Source: an uncultured Saprospiraceae bacterium (GTDB lineage: Bacteria; Bacteroidota; Bacteroidia; Chitinophagales; Saprospiraceae). Taken from it: DNA of 64,000 bases. The stretch covers positions 1 through 64,000 of the forward strand of contig CALJOK010000011.1 of NCBI GenBank assembly GCA_937981555.1. The letters run 5' to 3'. Below are positions 9,417 to 17,732 of the stretch, in pieces; the first letter of the stretch is position 1; each line of letters starts with the position of its first letter. The notes under the pieces were generated by a model that saw only the letters and a program-made list of their open reading frames with translations, made no database searches and was not told where the DNA came from. Position numbers and translations under genes: made by a program.

Positions 9417-10298
9417 CTATCGCACTATCATTACTGGACAATCATTAAATCTATCCACTAATGTTTCAGTCACACTTCCATAAAGAAAATTTTCGAACGC
9501 AGTATGTCCTTTGGCTCCCATTACAACGAAATCAGATTTTTGATCCTTAAAATAATTAGATAATATTTCAGAACTACTCTCATTGATTTTTTGTACAAAA
9601 TCAATCGGCACCTCCTCTTTTTTAAGATCAAATTTTCCTAAGAAAACATCCCATGCCATTTTTGCGCTTTGCAAAAATTGAGAGTCCAGTTGATTTCTAG
9701 TTTTTAAATCTAAATAATAATTTGCGGGGGCAGTATTTACAATGTGAACACATCGAACAGAACATTTTTTAATTTCCTTGGAAAGATACAAGGCTTCTTT
9801 CAGAGCTCTTGCGGAGTTATCAGAAAAATCCAAAGGGACGGAAATTTTAGTAACCCTTAAGTTTACATTAGCTGGAACAAATAAAACATTTCCAGAAAAA
9901 TTTCTAGCAATCCTTTGAGCAGTAATTCCACTCCCCTCACTTTTTTCTTTCCTACCGACAACTACTAAATTAGAATCTAAATTTTCAGCAGCAATAATCA
10001 TTTCTCGATACGGATTTCCTTCAACTATTTCTACTTCCGTAAATATTTCTTTGGGAAATAGAAATTCAGTCTTAGTCAGAAATTGATCCTTTATTTTTCC
10101 TTTTAGATTAAAACTTGGTCCTAATATTTCATGCATTTCCCAATCTGCATTTCCAGGAGAAAGGATACTTGGAATGACATGAATCAAATTAAGTTTTTTG
10201 ATATTTAATTTATCAGAAAGGAAATGAATATAACGCAAAACCTTATCATCGGTAGAAGACAAATCAACTGCAACGGAAACATTCTGTGTATTGAGCAT
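9417..10298 (-). CDS. Tandem universal stress protein (UspA family)
   Basis: The 293-residue protein holds two Usp domains (about 5-140 and 148-293). The second carries an intact nucleotide-binding motif, GAKGHTAFENFLYGS, which fits G-2x-G-9x-G-S and predicts ATP binding; the first is degenerate at this site. Tandem Usp proteins are cytoplasmic stress and energy-limitation factors. The gene is divergent from a Na/Pi symporter, and a second tandem Usp lies beyond that symporter, forming a stress block. Its promoter region has a pair of TGA-N6-TCA dyads, described separately. Confidence 0.92.
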   Translation of the reverse strand: MLNTQNVSVAVDLSSTDDKVLRYIHFLSDKLNIKKLNLIHVIPSILSPGNADWEMHEILGPSFNLKGKIKDQFLTKTEFLFPKEIFTEVEIVEGNPYREMIIAAENLDSNLVVVGRKEKSEGSGITAQRIARNFSGNVLFVPANVNLRVTKISVPLDFSDNSARALKEALYLSKEIKKCSVRCVHIVNTAPANYYLDLKTRNQLDSQFLQSAKMAWDVFLGKFDLKKEEVPIDFVQKINESSSEILSNYFKDQKSDFVVMGAKGHTAFENFLYGSVTETLVDRFNDCPVMIVR

Positions 10299-10335
10299 AG
10301 TATTTTTTTGAATGATTGAAAGTTAAAAATCACCC

Positions 10336-10400
10336 TAAAATTAATTGGAAAGAATACGAGTGATGGTGATTATTATCAATTTCAATACTGATCTTTGTCA
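10336..10400 (-). promoter_or_regulatory. Paired CRP/FNR-type dyads plus -7 box of the first usp gene
   Basis: Two dyads, TGATTATTATCA (10367-10378) and TGATCTTTGTCA (10389-10400), fit TGA-N6-TCA and have centres exactly 22 bp apart. On the minus strand a -7 box TAATTTTA (10343-10336) begins 29.5 bp from the centre of the proximal dyad. That places the dyad near -41.5, the class II activation position for CRP/FNR proteins. The proximal dyad within GTGATTATTATCAA differs from the FNR consensus TTGAT-N4-ATCAA at one base. Confidence 0.7.
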
Positions 10401-10586
10401 ATCATATAAAATAGAACTTCAGGAATTCATTCCATTCATTTTTTTGTAACAATACTTTTACATTCTTCCCCATCAATGGTTTTTTTGAAATAAAAACAGT
10501 TAAATCAACATTAATTGTGCGGAATGAGCGATGTTAATACTTGAAGTGCTAATACCATTCATCATGTCTAACCTTATTGAACTAGG

Positions 10587-10651
10587 TGACAAAAATCACC
10601 TTTCTACTTGACGTTTATCATCTGTCACCTTCTTTGAAGTATTTAATTTTG
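10587..10651 (+). promoter_or_regulatory. Paired CRP/FNR-type dyads plus -7 box of the Na/Pi symporter gene
   Basis: TGACAAAAATCA (10587-10598, within the longer dyad AGGTGA-N6-TCACCT) and TGACGTTTATCA (10609-10620) have centres 22 bp apart. A Bacteroidota -7 box TAATTTTG (10644-10651) starts 29.5 bp from the centre of the proximal dyad, the same geometry as at the divergent usp promoter. The predicted transcript start would leave a leader of about 15 nt. Confidence 0.7.
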
Positions 10652-10671
10652 AGAAAAATAAGCTTCAAATA

Positions 10672-12336
10672 ATGGATCAATTTAATTTCTGGGAATTTTT
10701 TGCAGGTCTAGGAGTTTTCCTTTTAGGAATGCTTCTGATGGAAGGTTCGCTAGAACAATTAGCAGGACGTACTTTTAAAAAGTTCCTTAGAAAACATACT
10801 ACCAACCCATTCAAAGCAGTCTTAGTTGGAATTCTGATAACCATCATTTTACAAAGTAGTTCGGTGGTCAGTTTAATGGTTTTAGCTTTTGTTGGAGCTG
10901 GGATTATTGAGCTCCGAAATGCTATTGGAATCATCATCGGTTCTAACTTGGGTACAACTTTTACTGGTTGGGTAGTCGCTTATTTTGGGTTTAGTTTTGA
11001 GATAGAAGCATTTGTTTTTCCTTTCTTGGCCATTGGCGGATTGAGTATGGTTTTCTTTCCTCGTGATCAAAAATTATATCATGTAGGATCTTTAATTGTT
11101 GGATTTAGGGCGTTATTTATGGGACTTGATTATATGAAATCTAGCATCGATTTGTTTGCTCAAAATTTTGACATTTCTCCTTTTGCCAATTTCAGTCCTT
11201 ATATTTTATTTTTAGTTGGTTTTTTTTTAACTGCGATTATTCAATCTAGTTCGGCTGGAATGGTCATTACATTAAGTGCGCTGAATAGTGAAATTATTCC
11301 TTTGGAGGGAGCTGCGGCAATGGTGATTGGAAATGATTTAGGAACAACGATTACCGTTTTGCTAGGTGCCATGAAAGGATCAAAAGTAAAACGACAAGTT
11401 GCCTTTAGTCACTTCTTTTATAATTTTATTATTGATATTTTCTCGCTGATTTTTTTAGTCCAACTATTGCAGTTAGTTACAAAAATCATCGGTACTTCCA
11501 ATCCTCTTTTAACTTTGGTGGCATTCCATAGTTCATTTAATTTTATTGGTATTTTGATTTTCGTTCCATTGCTTGGAGTCTTTGCAAGATTATTGGAACG
11601 AGTATTTAAAAACAAAGAAGAAGTCATTGCTCAACATATCTCTAGCGTTCCAACCGATGTACCTGAAGCTGCTTTAGAAGTTTTAACAAAGGACATCAAT
11701 CATCTATTACATCGCGTTTTCCTATTACAATTTTCAATTTTAAATATTGATAAAACTGGATTTGAGGACAAACAACTTTTAGAGAAAACTAGAGATATGT
11801 CCTACAAAAATCAATACAATCAAGTTAAGGAATTAGAAGGAGAGCTAGTAGAATTTTATGTGAAAATTCAAAACCAAAAACTTGAATCAGAAGAAAGTAT
11901 TAGACTCAAACATTTAATGCTTTCGATTCGTCATACCATGTCTTCGGCCAAAGGAATAAAAGATATTGCTCATAATATTGAGGATTTTGAACGCTCGGTA
12001 AATGATTATCTGATAAATTTTTTAATAAAAAAACGAGCAGATCAAGAATCCTTTTACAAAAATATCCATCAAATTTTAGATACTAAAAATCAAGAATTAC
12101 TTTTTGAGAAATTGGCAAGTTTAAAGATCCAGAGTAAAAACAATTATAATAACTTCCTAGAATCTGCGTACGTCATCATCCGAAAAAGTAAATTTTCAGA
12201 TATAGAAATCTCAACTTTATTTAATATTAATCGAGAAATTCATTCCTCCAATAAGTCGCTTTTACTAGCCGTAAAAGAATTGTTACTAAATAATATTAGG
12301 TCAAATGATTTTGATCTCATTTCTGAAAATACTTAA
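10672..12336 (+). CDS. Na/Pi cotransporter family protein with PhoU-like tail
   Basis: The 554-residue protein has an inner-membrane domain (about 1-310) with two inverted repeats, each marked by the family motif QSSS (near 62 and 195), and further GTT-containing membrane loops. The C-terminal third (about 340-554) is helical and soluble, resembling PhoU. This arrangement is typical of the PNaS/NptA-YjbB type, which couples phosphate to sodium; some members mediate phosphate export. It sits between two universal stress genes and shares their operator pattern, so phosphate handling here is probably tied to energy stress or oxygen limitation. Confidence 0.9.
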   Translation: MDQFNFWEFFAGLGVFLLGMLLMEGSLEQLAGRTFKKFLRKHTTNPFKAVLVGILITIILQSSSVVSLMVLAFVGAGIIELRNAIGIIIGSNLGTTFTGWVVAYFGFSFEIEAFVFPFLAIGGLSMVFFPRDQKLYHVGSLIVGFRALFMGLDYMKSSIDLFAQNFDISPFANFSPYILFLVGFFLTAIIQSSSAGMVITLSALNSEIIPLEGAAAMVIGNDLGTTITVLLGAMKGSKVKRQVAFSHFFYNFIIDIFSLIFLVQLLQLVTKIIGTSNPLLTLVAFHSSFNFIGILIFVPLLGVFARLLERVFKNKEEVIAQHISSVPTDVPEAALEVLTKDINHLLHRVFLLQFSILNIDKTGFEDKQLLEKTRDMSYKNQYNQVKELEGELVEFYVKIQNQKLESEESIRLKHLMLSIRHTMSSAKGIKDIAHNIEDFERSVNDYLINFLIKKRADQESFYKNIHQILDTKNQELLFEKLASLKIQSKNNYNNFLESAYVIIRKSKFSDIEISTLFNINREIHSSNKSLLLAVKELLLNNIRSNDFDLISENT

Positions 12337-12365
12337 AAAGTAAAATTTTCCCATAATCTGAAAAA

Positions 12366-12399
12366 TGATTTTAATCACCATTGTTTCTGATTTTAATCA
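12366..12399 (+). promoter_or_regulatory. Paired CRP/FNR-type dyads ahead of the second usp gene
   Basis: The dodecamer TGATTTTAATCA occurs twice, at 12366-12377 and 12388-12399, with centres exactly 22 bp apart. Both copies fit TGA-N6-TCA. The -7 box is less clear; TAGAACTT at 12421 lies near the expected position but is a weak match to TAnnTTTG. Confidence 0.65.
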
Positions 12400-12444
12400 T
12401 CCCATTTTTTTCTGAAGAAATAGAACTTAAACAAAAATTAAATA

Positions 12445-13305
12445 ATGAAAAATAAATTAAAAATTCTTGTTCCTACTGATTTTTCCTTCTCAGCTGAAAA
12501 TGCTTTTCGTCATGCTATTTTGATGGCTGACCAAATGGAGGCGGATATTACACTAATAAATATAGTGAATCCAGATGTGGCTGTAATTGATGTTCCTGTT
12601 GCAATTGAAATTGCCATAACTGAAAAAATGAAAATTGCTAATCAAAAATTATTTGAACTGACGAGTAAGATTTTATCTCAAACAGTACAGCAAATAAAAA
12701 ACGTTCCTGTCATTCTTACTAAAATCGAAATGGGAAACCCTGAAGCAGTAATTAATAAATTTGCCAAGGAACACGAGTACGATTTTATTTGCATGGGGAC
12801 TCGAGATGAACATGGAGCTATGGATAAAATATTGGGAAGTGTGGCAGCCAATGTTGTAAAAAAAGCACCTTGCCCTGTTTTTGTTATTCCCGAATATGCA
12901 GCTTATCGCAAAACGACTTTGGTAACTTATGCGACTAACCTGAGTGAAATTGATCCTTATGAGATTTGGAGAGTTTCAAAATTACTAGAACCATTTTATC
13001 CAATTATTCGATGTGTCCATTTTACAGAATCTGAAGGAGAGCAATCTACTTCACTTAATATGGAAGAATTAAAATCTTTCTTCTCTGAAAATGCACCGGC
13101 TCTTCAAATTACTTTTCATGAAATAGCGACTGAAAACAAATTGGATAGTATGCTTGAATTCTTAAATACTTTTGATACGAATTTGTTAGTGACTTATCAG
13201 CCACATCGAAATTATTGGCAACGATTGATGCATCGTAGTTTCACCAAAAAAATGGCTTTGGAATCTAAGACACCAATGTTAGTCTTAAGAGATAGAACTA
13301 AATAA
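12445..13305 (+). CDS. Tandem universal stress protein (UspA family)
   Basis: The 286-residue protein has two Usp domains (about 1-150 and 155-286). The first ends in MGTRDEHGAMDKILGS, in which the usual second glycine of the G-2x-G-9x-G-S motif is replaced, and the second domain lacks the motif, so ATP binding is doubtful. It is not a close copy of the other Usp in this block. It lies 108 bp after the symporter and has its own pair of CRP/FNR-like dyads, so it probably has its own promoter. Confidence 0.9.
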   Translation: MKNKLKILVPTDFSFSAENAFRHAILMADQMEADITLINIVNPDVAVIDVPVAIEIAITEKMKIANQKLFELTSKILSQTVQQIKNVPVILTKIEMGNPEAVINKFAKEHEYDFICMGTRDEHGAMDKILGSVAANVVKKAPCPVFVIPEYAAYRKTTLVTYATNLSEIDPYEIWRVSKLLEPFYPIIRCVHFTESEGEQSTSLNMEELKSFFSENAPALQITFHEIATENKLDSMLEFLNTFDTNLLVTYQPHRNYWQRLMHRSFTKKMALESKTPMLVLRDRTK

Positions 13306-13377
13306 AATTTATTTTGAAAGGTATTTTTGGTAATACTTTAGCGGTAGGTTTTTATCAAATTTCAAAGAAAATATAAA

Positions 13378-13425
13378 AACAGAAATTGGAAATGTATTTC
13401 ATTATTTTCCAATTTCTGTTTTTTT
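13378..13425. terminator. Bidirectional terminator between convergent genes
   Basis: Fifteen-base arms AACAGAAATTGGAAA and TTTCCAATTTCTGTT are perfectly complementary around a 13-nt loop. A T-run follows on the plus strand and an A-run precedes, so the hairpin can stop both the usp gene and the convergent hibernation-factor gene. Confidence 0.88.
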
Positions 13426-13438
13426 AATAAAAAGAACA

Positions 13439-13735
13439 CTAGTGATTCCGACGTGTTTCTTTAGCTTTTATCAATTGCTTTTTAACTTTGCTAATTGCTC
13501 CACTAAATGCATGCATGAATTGTTTATCATCAGAAGAGGCAAATATTACTGGCCCTGGAACACGTAACTCTATCTCTGCAACTACTGAATCTGCCGTATT
13601 CCCATCACCTACTTTAAAGAAAATTTCTGCATTGGTAATTCGATCATTAAAAGTAGACAAAGATTTTATTTGATTGATAATTTCAGTTTCTTGATCACTT
13701 TTTATAGTAAAAGGAGCTTGAATGTTTACGTTCAT
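13439..13735 (-). CDS. hpf: Ribosome hibernation-promoting factor, short HPF/RaiA family
   Basis: The 98-residue protein fits the short sigma-54 modulation/S30AE fold: an N-terminal strand MNVNIQAPFTIKSDQ, a helix that pairs with DRITNAEIFFKVGDG, a central strand VVAEIELRVPGP, and a basic C-terminal helix (ISKVKKQLIKAKETRR). HPF binds the 30S decoding site and inactivates ribosomes in stationary or energy-poor cells. Its position next to the universal stress genes suits a dormancy role, though no TGA-N6-TCA dyad was found upstream of it. Confidence 0.85.
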   Translation of the reverse strand: MNVNIQAPFTIKSDQETEIINQIKSLSTFNDRITNAEIFFKVGDGNTADSVVAEIELRVPGPVIFASSDDKQFMHAFSGAISKVKKQLIKAKETRRNH

Positions 13736-13831
13736 TATTTATTGTTTTTTATATTTTTATTAAAAATTATTTCGGGTATTAATAAAAGGCCTGAGTTTCA
13801 AAATTGTTCTAACTGATCTTATTTTTTGAGA

Positions 13832-14905
13832 TCAAAACCATTTTTTCTTTTTAAAGAAAATTAGAGAACCTACAAAAATCAAAAACATCACACCTAATAA
13901 AACAAAGTATCCATTCTCATATTTCAATTCAGGAATTTTCTCAAAATTCATTCCGTACAATCCTGCTAAAAAAGATAAAGGTACAAAGATCGTTGTGATG
14001 ATAGTTAACACTTGCATCACTTGATTCATTTTAAATGAAATTTCAGAAATATAAAGATCTTGCATCCCATTTAAAATATCACGTTGAGTTTCGTTTAAAT
14101 CCATAATTTGAATAGTGTGATCATAAACGTCTCTGAGGTAGATGGTGGTATTTTCTTCCACATGAAGACTATCTGTTTTTGAAAATTGACTAATGGCTTC
14201 TCGTAGAGGGGAAATGGATTTTCGGACGACAAGTAACTCTTTTTTCAAATGATGAATTTCACCTTTAATCGAGCTATTAGGATTGTCTAATAATTTTTCT
14301 TCAAGGTTTTCCATGACATCTTGAATCTCATCAAAAACGACAAAATAATTATCAATAATATTATCCAATAAAGCATAAGCTAAATAGTCTGCTCCTTTTG
14401 ATCTCACTTTCCCACGTCCTGCTTGCACTCTGCTTCGAACTGGAGCAAATAAATCACTTTCATTTTCTTGAAAAGAAATTAATAATCCTTCTCGAAAATA
14501 AACGGCAATTTGTTCTCCTTTTACCTTTTTCTCAACTTTGTCAAAAGTAAAAGCTCGAACAATGACAAATATCCCTTTTTCATATTCTTCAAATTTAGGT
14601 CGCTGCCTAACATCTGCTATATCTTCCAAAATCAAGGAATGAATTTCAAAAGTTTTTCCAATAGATTCCAACAAGTTAGTATCATGCAAACCTCGCATAT
14701 CATACCAATCAACTTGTTCTTCTCTCGAAGGTTGAAAAGTAATTTCAGATTGATTATCAAAAGTATGATCTTCTATTTCTTTTTCATCATATTGTAAATG
14801 ATGAATGACAACCTCTTCTACTTTTTGACTCCCCGTAAAGATCACAGACCCTGGTGGCAATCCAACCTTTTTTCGCTTTCGCTGTTGTCGTTCTTTTTTA
14901 TGCAT
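13832..14905 (-). CDS. corA: CorA-type magnesium/cobalt transporter
   Basis: The 357-residue protein has a long cytoplasmic funnel domain (about 1-290), two C-terminal membrane helices and the signature YGMNFEKIPE in the loop after the first helix, where GMN forms the ion-selectivity filter. The basic tail FFKKKKWF ends on the cytoplasmic side as expected. CorA pentamers import Mg2+ down the membrane potential. It is monocistronic as far as can be seen, with its stop 96 bp past the start of the hibernation-factor gene on the same strand. Confidence 0.95.
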   Translation of the reverse strand: MHKKERQQRKRKKVGLPPGSVIFTGSQKVEEVVIHHLQYDEKEIEDHTFDNQSEITFQPSREEQVDWYDMRGLHDTNLLESIGKTFEIHSLILEDIADVRQRPKFEEYEKGIFVIVRAFTFDKVEKKVKGEQIAVYFREGLLISFQENESDLFAPVRSRVQAGRGKVRSKGADYLAYALLDNIIDNYFVVFDEIQDVMENLEEKLLDNPNSSIKGEIHHLKKELLVVRKSISPLREAISQFSKTDSLHVEENTTIYLRDVYDHTIQIMDLNETQRDILNGMQDLYISEISFKMNQVMQVLTIITTIFVPLSFLAGLYGMNFEKIPELKYENGYFVLLGVMFLIFVGSLIFFKKKKWF

Positions 14906-14989
14906 GAAATTAAGTTATTCAATTCAACCTGAATATTGTAAAATTCGATTTATCAAAAGGAAGAGATTTGATCTTCGATTATTAATTTT

Positions 14990-15712
14990 TTAGGTCAATA
15001 AATTTCCTTCTTCATCCCACTCGGCAATATCATTCCGTTTGCTTTGATCGACACATTTTGCTAACCATTCAGGATCGTAATCTACCTCATGATTTGCTAA
15101 AACCTCTTCAGGAACTCCATCCCATACATTGGCAAAATTACTCGTTACTCCAAGATCTTCAAATCCCATTCTCGTGGTATAATATCCTGTCATTGTCAAG
15201 TTTCTAATTTGATTAAAAAACTTGATTCCTGGAGCCATATCTGGTTTTTCTCCATCAGGATCAGGATAAGCGATATCATCAACTATTTTAATTTCTTGCT
15301 CCTGCGTACAATCAATGAATCGTTTCTCAAATCGTTTATTAGATTCTGCATCTAACCACATTAAACCACCTCGGAAAGGTAATTGAAAATAAGAAGGTAA
15401 ATCCTTTGCCATAAACTCAATAAACTCAGGCACCTTAGCTTCCGTTGCAGAACCAGCCGTCGTAGTCGCAGGCAAAATAATATCACACAAGGTAGCAATG
15501 GTTAGCATTTCATGTTCATTAAAATAAGTTTCTGCATTTACTTTTTCGTCATGCTCAACTTCAGAAGGAACCCTTCCGTAAAGACCTTCCACATTTTCTT
15601 TTATCTCTTCCTTTACCTCACCAGTTTCCGTTTTACAACTTGTAGTTGAAGTCACAGTTGCTCCAGCAATTGTTCCAACTAACATATATTTGAGTGAATC
15701 TCTTCTTTTCAT
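14990..15712 (-). CDS. Gluconate 2-dehydrogenase subunit 3 family protein, Tat-type lipoprotein signal
   Basis: I chose the ATG giving MKRRDSLKYM; the frame extends 18 codons further to a TTG, but that extension lies in an intergenic repeat. The N-terminus has a twin-arginine-like KRRDSLKYMLVG, a hydrophobic stretch and a lipobox-like TTSC, so it is probably exported folded and lipid-anchored. The body (about 60-240) matches the small subunit of membrane-bound GMC dehydrogenases, with ATLCDIILPATTTAGSATEAKVPEF as its most recognisable part (given here only as its start ATLCDIILP). It follows the GMC subunit gene by about 140 bp and is presumably its partner and export escort. Confidence 0.85.
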   Translation of the reverse strand: MKRRDSLKYMLVGTIAGATVTSTTSCKTETGEVKEEIKENVEGLYGRVPSEVEHDEKVNAETYFNEHEMLTIATLCDIILPATTTAGSATEAKVPEFIEFMAKDLPSYFQLPFRGGLMWLDAESNKRFEKRFIDCTQEQEIKIVDDIAYPDPDGEKPDMAPGIKFFNQIRNLTMTGYYTTRMGFEDLGVTSNFANVWDGVPEEVLANHEVDYDPEWLAKCVDQSKRNDIAEWDEEGNLLT

Positions 15713-15731
15713 TTTTCTTTTTTTTAAGGTA

Positions 15732-15816
15732 TCAGGTGTCAGGTTCGTCACTTTGCTTTCGGTCAAGTGTCAGATGCTTCTCATTGTAAAATTCATGAGC
15801 AACACCTGACACCTGA
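15732..15816. repeat. Intergenic inverted repeat built on TCAGGTGTCAGGT
   Basis: TCAGGTGTCAGGT (15732-15744) and its exact complement ACCTGACACCTGA (15804-15816) flank about 60 bp that contains a further degenerate copy of the GTGTCAG word. The arrangement between two cotranscribed genes resembles a dispersed intergenic repeat family. It also creates a false N-terminal extension of the downstream reading frame. Confidence 0.7.
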
Positions 15817-15849
15817 CTGTCCGAAAGAACGGCCTTTTCTGACTCCTAT

Positions 15850-17574
15850 TTATTGAATATTTTTCTTTTTGTATTGCTCCACAATAAAATCAGAAGTCCT
15901 CATCGCTAATGCCATAATGGTCCAAGTACAATTTTTATCCGCTTGACTAGTGAATGGTCCAGCATCTACCACAAAAACATTGTCAGCATCATGTAGTTGA
16001 CAATATTTATTAGTTACAGAAGTTTTAGGATCGTTGCCCATTCGAGTAGTTCCAACCTCATGAATAATTTGTCCAGGTTTTAACAATCCCCAATCTTGCT
16101 CCTTGGTAGGTTTGTCGCCTAGTGGAATTCCACCCATCCCGTGAATAATTTCTTCGAACGTATCTTGCATATGTTTGGCTTGATATCTTTCGTAATCAGA
16201 CCACTTATAATTAAATCTTAAAACAGGAATTCCAAATTGATCAACTACCTCTGGATCTAGCTCGCAACGATTGTCACGCATCGCAATAGATTCTCCTCGA
16301 CCTGCCATCCCAACTACAGCACCTCTAAACCTCTTAGCATCATCTCTCAACTTATCACCATAACCTCCGACTTCTCCGCCGATATGTTTATTTAAATCAG
16401 AAACATTAAATCCAAATCCGTATGCTGGCATTCCTAATCCTCCCCAAACTTCAATATGATACCCCCTTGGGAAATCTAATTTTTTATCAGCTTGCCACCA
16501 CGGCGAATAAACATGCAGTCCTCCTACCCCATCTTCATTATAATCAGTTTTTCGATTCATCAAAGCTGGAACGAATCCTGCTCTTCCACCACCAGTAGAG
16601 TCATGCAAATAACGACCAACGTTGTCGCTACTATTTCCCAAACCATTTGGATGTTGCTTACTTTTTGAATTCAATAAAATTCGAGCAGTACTACATGCTG
16701 ATGCTCCAAGCACCACAGAACGGCCTTTTAACTTATATTCCAACCGGTCTTCTTTATTAATAAAAGATACCCCAGTTGCTTTTCCCTCGTCATTAGTCGT
16801 AACCGTTCGTACCATACTATTTACATACAAATCAACTTGACCTCCACCATTTACTGCAGGAATAATAAAAACAGAACTGGAAGAAAAATCTGCATAGGCA
16901 GTACAAGATCGATTACATTGAGCACAGTAAAAACAAACTCCTCGATCATTATTTAATTTTTTTGTCAAAATAGATAACCGAGAAGGAATCACATCGACAC
17001 CTGCTTTTTTTGCACCTTTAATATAATAGAGTTCATGCAGTCGAGGTTTGGGAGCAGGAAGGAAAAATCCATCTGGATCATTTCTGCGTTTTTCCTTTGA
17101 ACCAAAAACACCTACCATTTTATCTAATCTATCATAATATGGTTTGATGTCATCATAACTGATGGGCCAATTTTCTCCAAGTCCATCAATATCTTTGTGT
17201 TTAAAATCATCAGGTCCAAAACGTAGAGAGATTCTTCCCCAATGATTCGTTCGACCACCGAGCATTCTAGATCGCCACCACATAAAATCTGATCCGTCTT
17301 TTTGAGTATAGGGTTCGCCATCTACTTTCCAATCTCCCCATGACATATCAAAATCTCCGAAGGCTCGATTAGTACTTGCTCCTCTTCGAGGTGATTCCCA
17401 AGGGAATTTCATTTGAGTCTGAGTGACAGGATCTTTTGGATCAAAATAAGGCCCCGCTTCCACAAGTGCCACCGACAACCCAGCTTCTGAAAGAATCTTA
17501 GTCGCCATTCCACCACCTGCACCTGAGCCAACAATAATAACATCGTACTCTTTTGTATTTTCTTTTATTTGCAT
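15850..17574 (-). CDS. GMC-family FAD-dependent dehydrogenase, large subunit
   Basis: The 574-residue protein opens with an FAD-binding Rossmann motif IVGSGAGGGMATKILSEAG (about 14-32), contains the Cys cluster CFYCAQCNRSC (about 215-225) seen in membrane gluconate/sorbitol-type dehydrogenases, and ends with the GMC C-terminal block carrying HEVGTTRMG and the active-site Asn region KNCTWTIMALAMR. It likely oxidises a sugar or polyol in the periplasm and passes electrons to the respiratory chain. The small subunit is the next gene; the usual cytochrome c subunit is not in the window. The substrate cannot be deduced. Confidence 0.9.
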   Translation of the reverse strand: MQIKENTKEYDVIIVGSGAGGGMATKILSEAGLSVALVEAGPYFDPKDPVTQTQMKFPWESPRRGASTNRAFGDFDMSWGDWKVDGEPYTQKDGSDFMWWRSRMLGGRTNHWGRISLRFGPDDFKHKDIDGLGENWPISYDDIKPYYDRLDKMVGVFGSKEKRRNDPDGFFLPAPKPRLHELYYIKGAKKAGVDVIPSRLSILTKKLNNDRGVCFYCAQCNRSCTAYADFSSSSVFIIPAVNGGGQVDLYVNSMVRTVTTNDEGKATGVSFINKEDRLEYKLKGRSVVLGASACSTARILLNSKSKQHPNGLGNSSDNVGRYLHDSTGGGRAGFVPALMNRKTDYNEDGVGGLHVYSPWWQADKKLDFPRGYHIEVWGGLGMPAYGFGFNVSDLNKHIGGEVGGYGDKLRDDAKRFRGAVVGMAGRGESIAMRDNRCELDPEVVDQFGIPVLRFNYKWSDYERYQAKHMQDTFEEIIHGMGGIPLGDKPTKEQDWGLLKPGQIIHEVGTTRMGNDPKTSVTNKYCQLHDADNVFVVDAGPFTSQADKNCTWTIMALAMRTSDFIVEQYKKKNIQ

Positions 17575-17732
17575 CGTTTAATTTTTCGTTTTTCAATTTC
17601 AGCCTTCAAGATAATTAAACTTTTTTCTTTTTATAAATTCTGTAATAATAGTCTTGTAAACCAACCTGATTTTTTACCTTGTATTTTTTTTTAAAAGACA
17701 AATAATTAGTCATTTCAGAGACTATCTTGAAT

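Larger units (their letters stand above)
10299..10671. other. 373-bp divergent regulatory region
   Basis: This region separates the leftward universal stress gene from the rightward Na/Pi symporter. It contains two pairs of CRP/FNR-like dyads, one pair for each gene, each pair with a TAATTTT -7 box at the same offset. The 160 bp between the two pairs shows no reading frame and no further dyad. Confidence 0.75.

Noticed and set aside
13815-13840. TGATCT...AGATCA inverted repeat near the corA stop as another CRP/FNR-type site
   Set aside because: The spacing between half-sites is far longer than 6 bp and it lies at a gene end, so it does not fit the dyad pattern.
15713-15766. Upstream TTG start of the gluconate dehydrogenase small-subunit gene
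   Set aside because: It lies in an intergenic repeat and would bury the twin-arginine signal.
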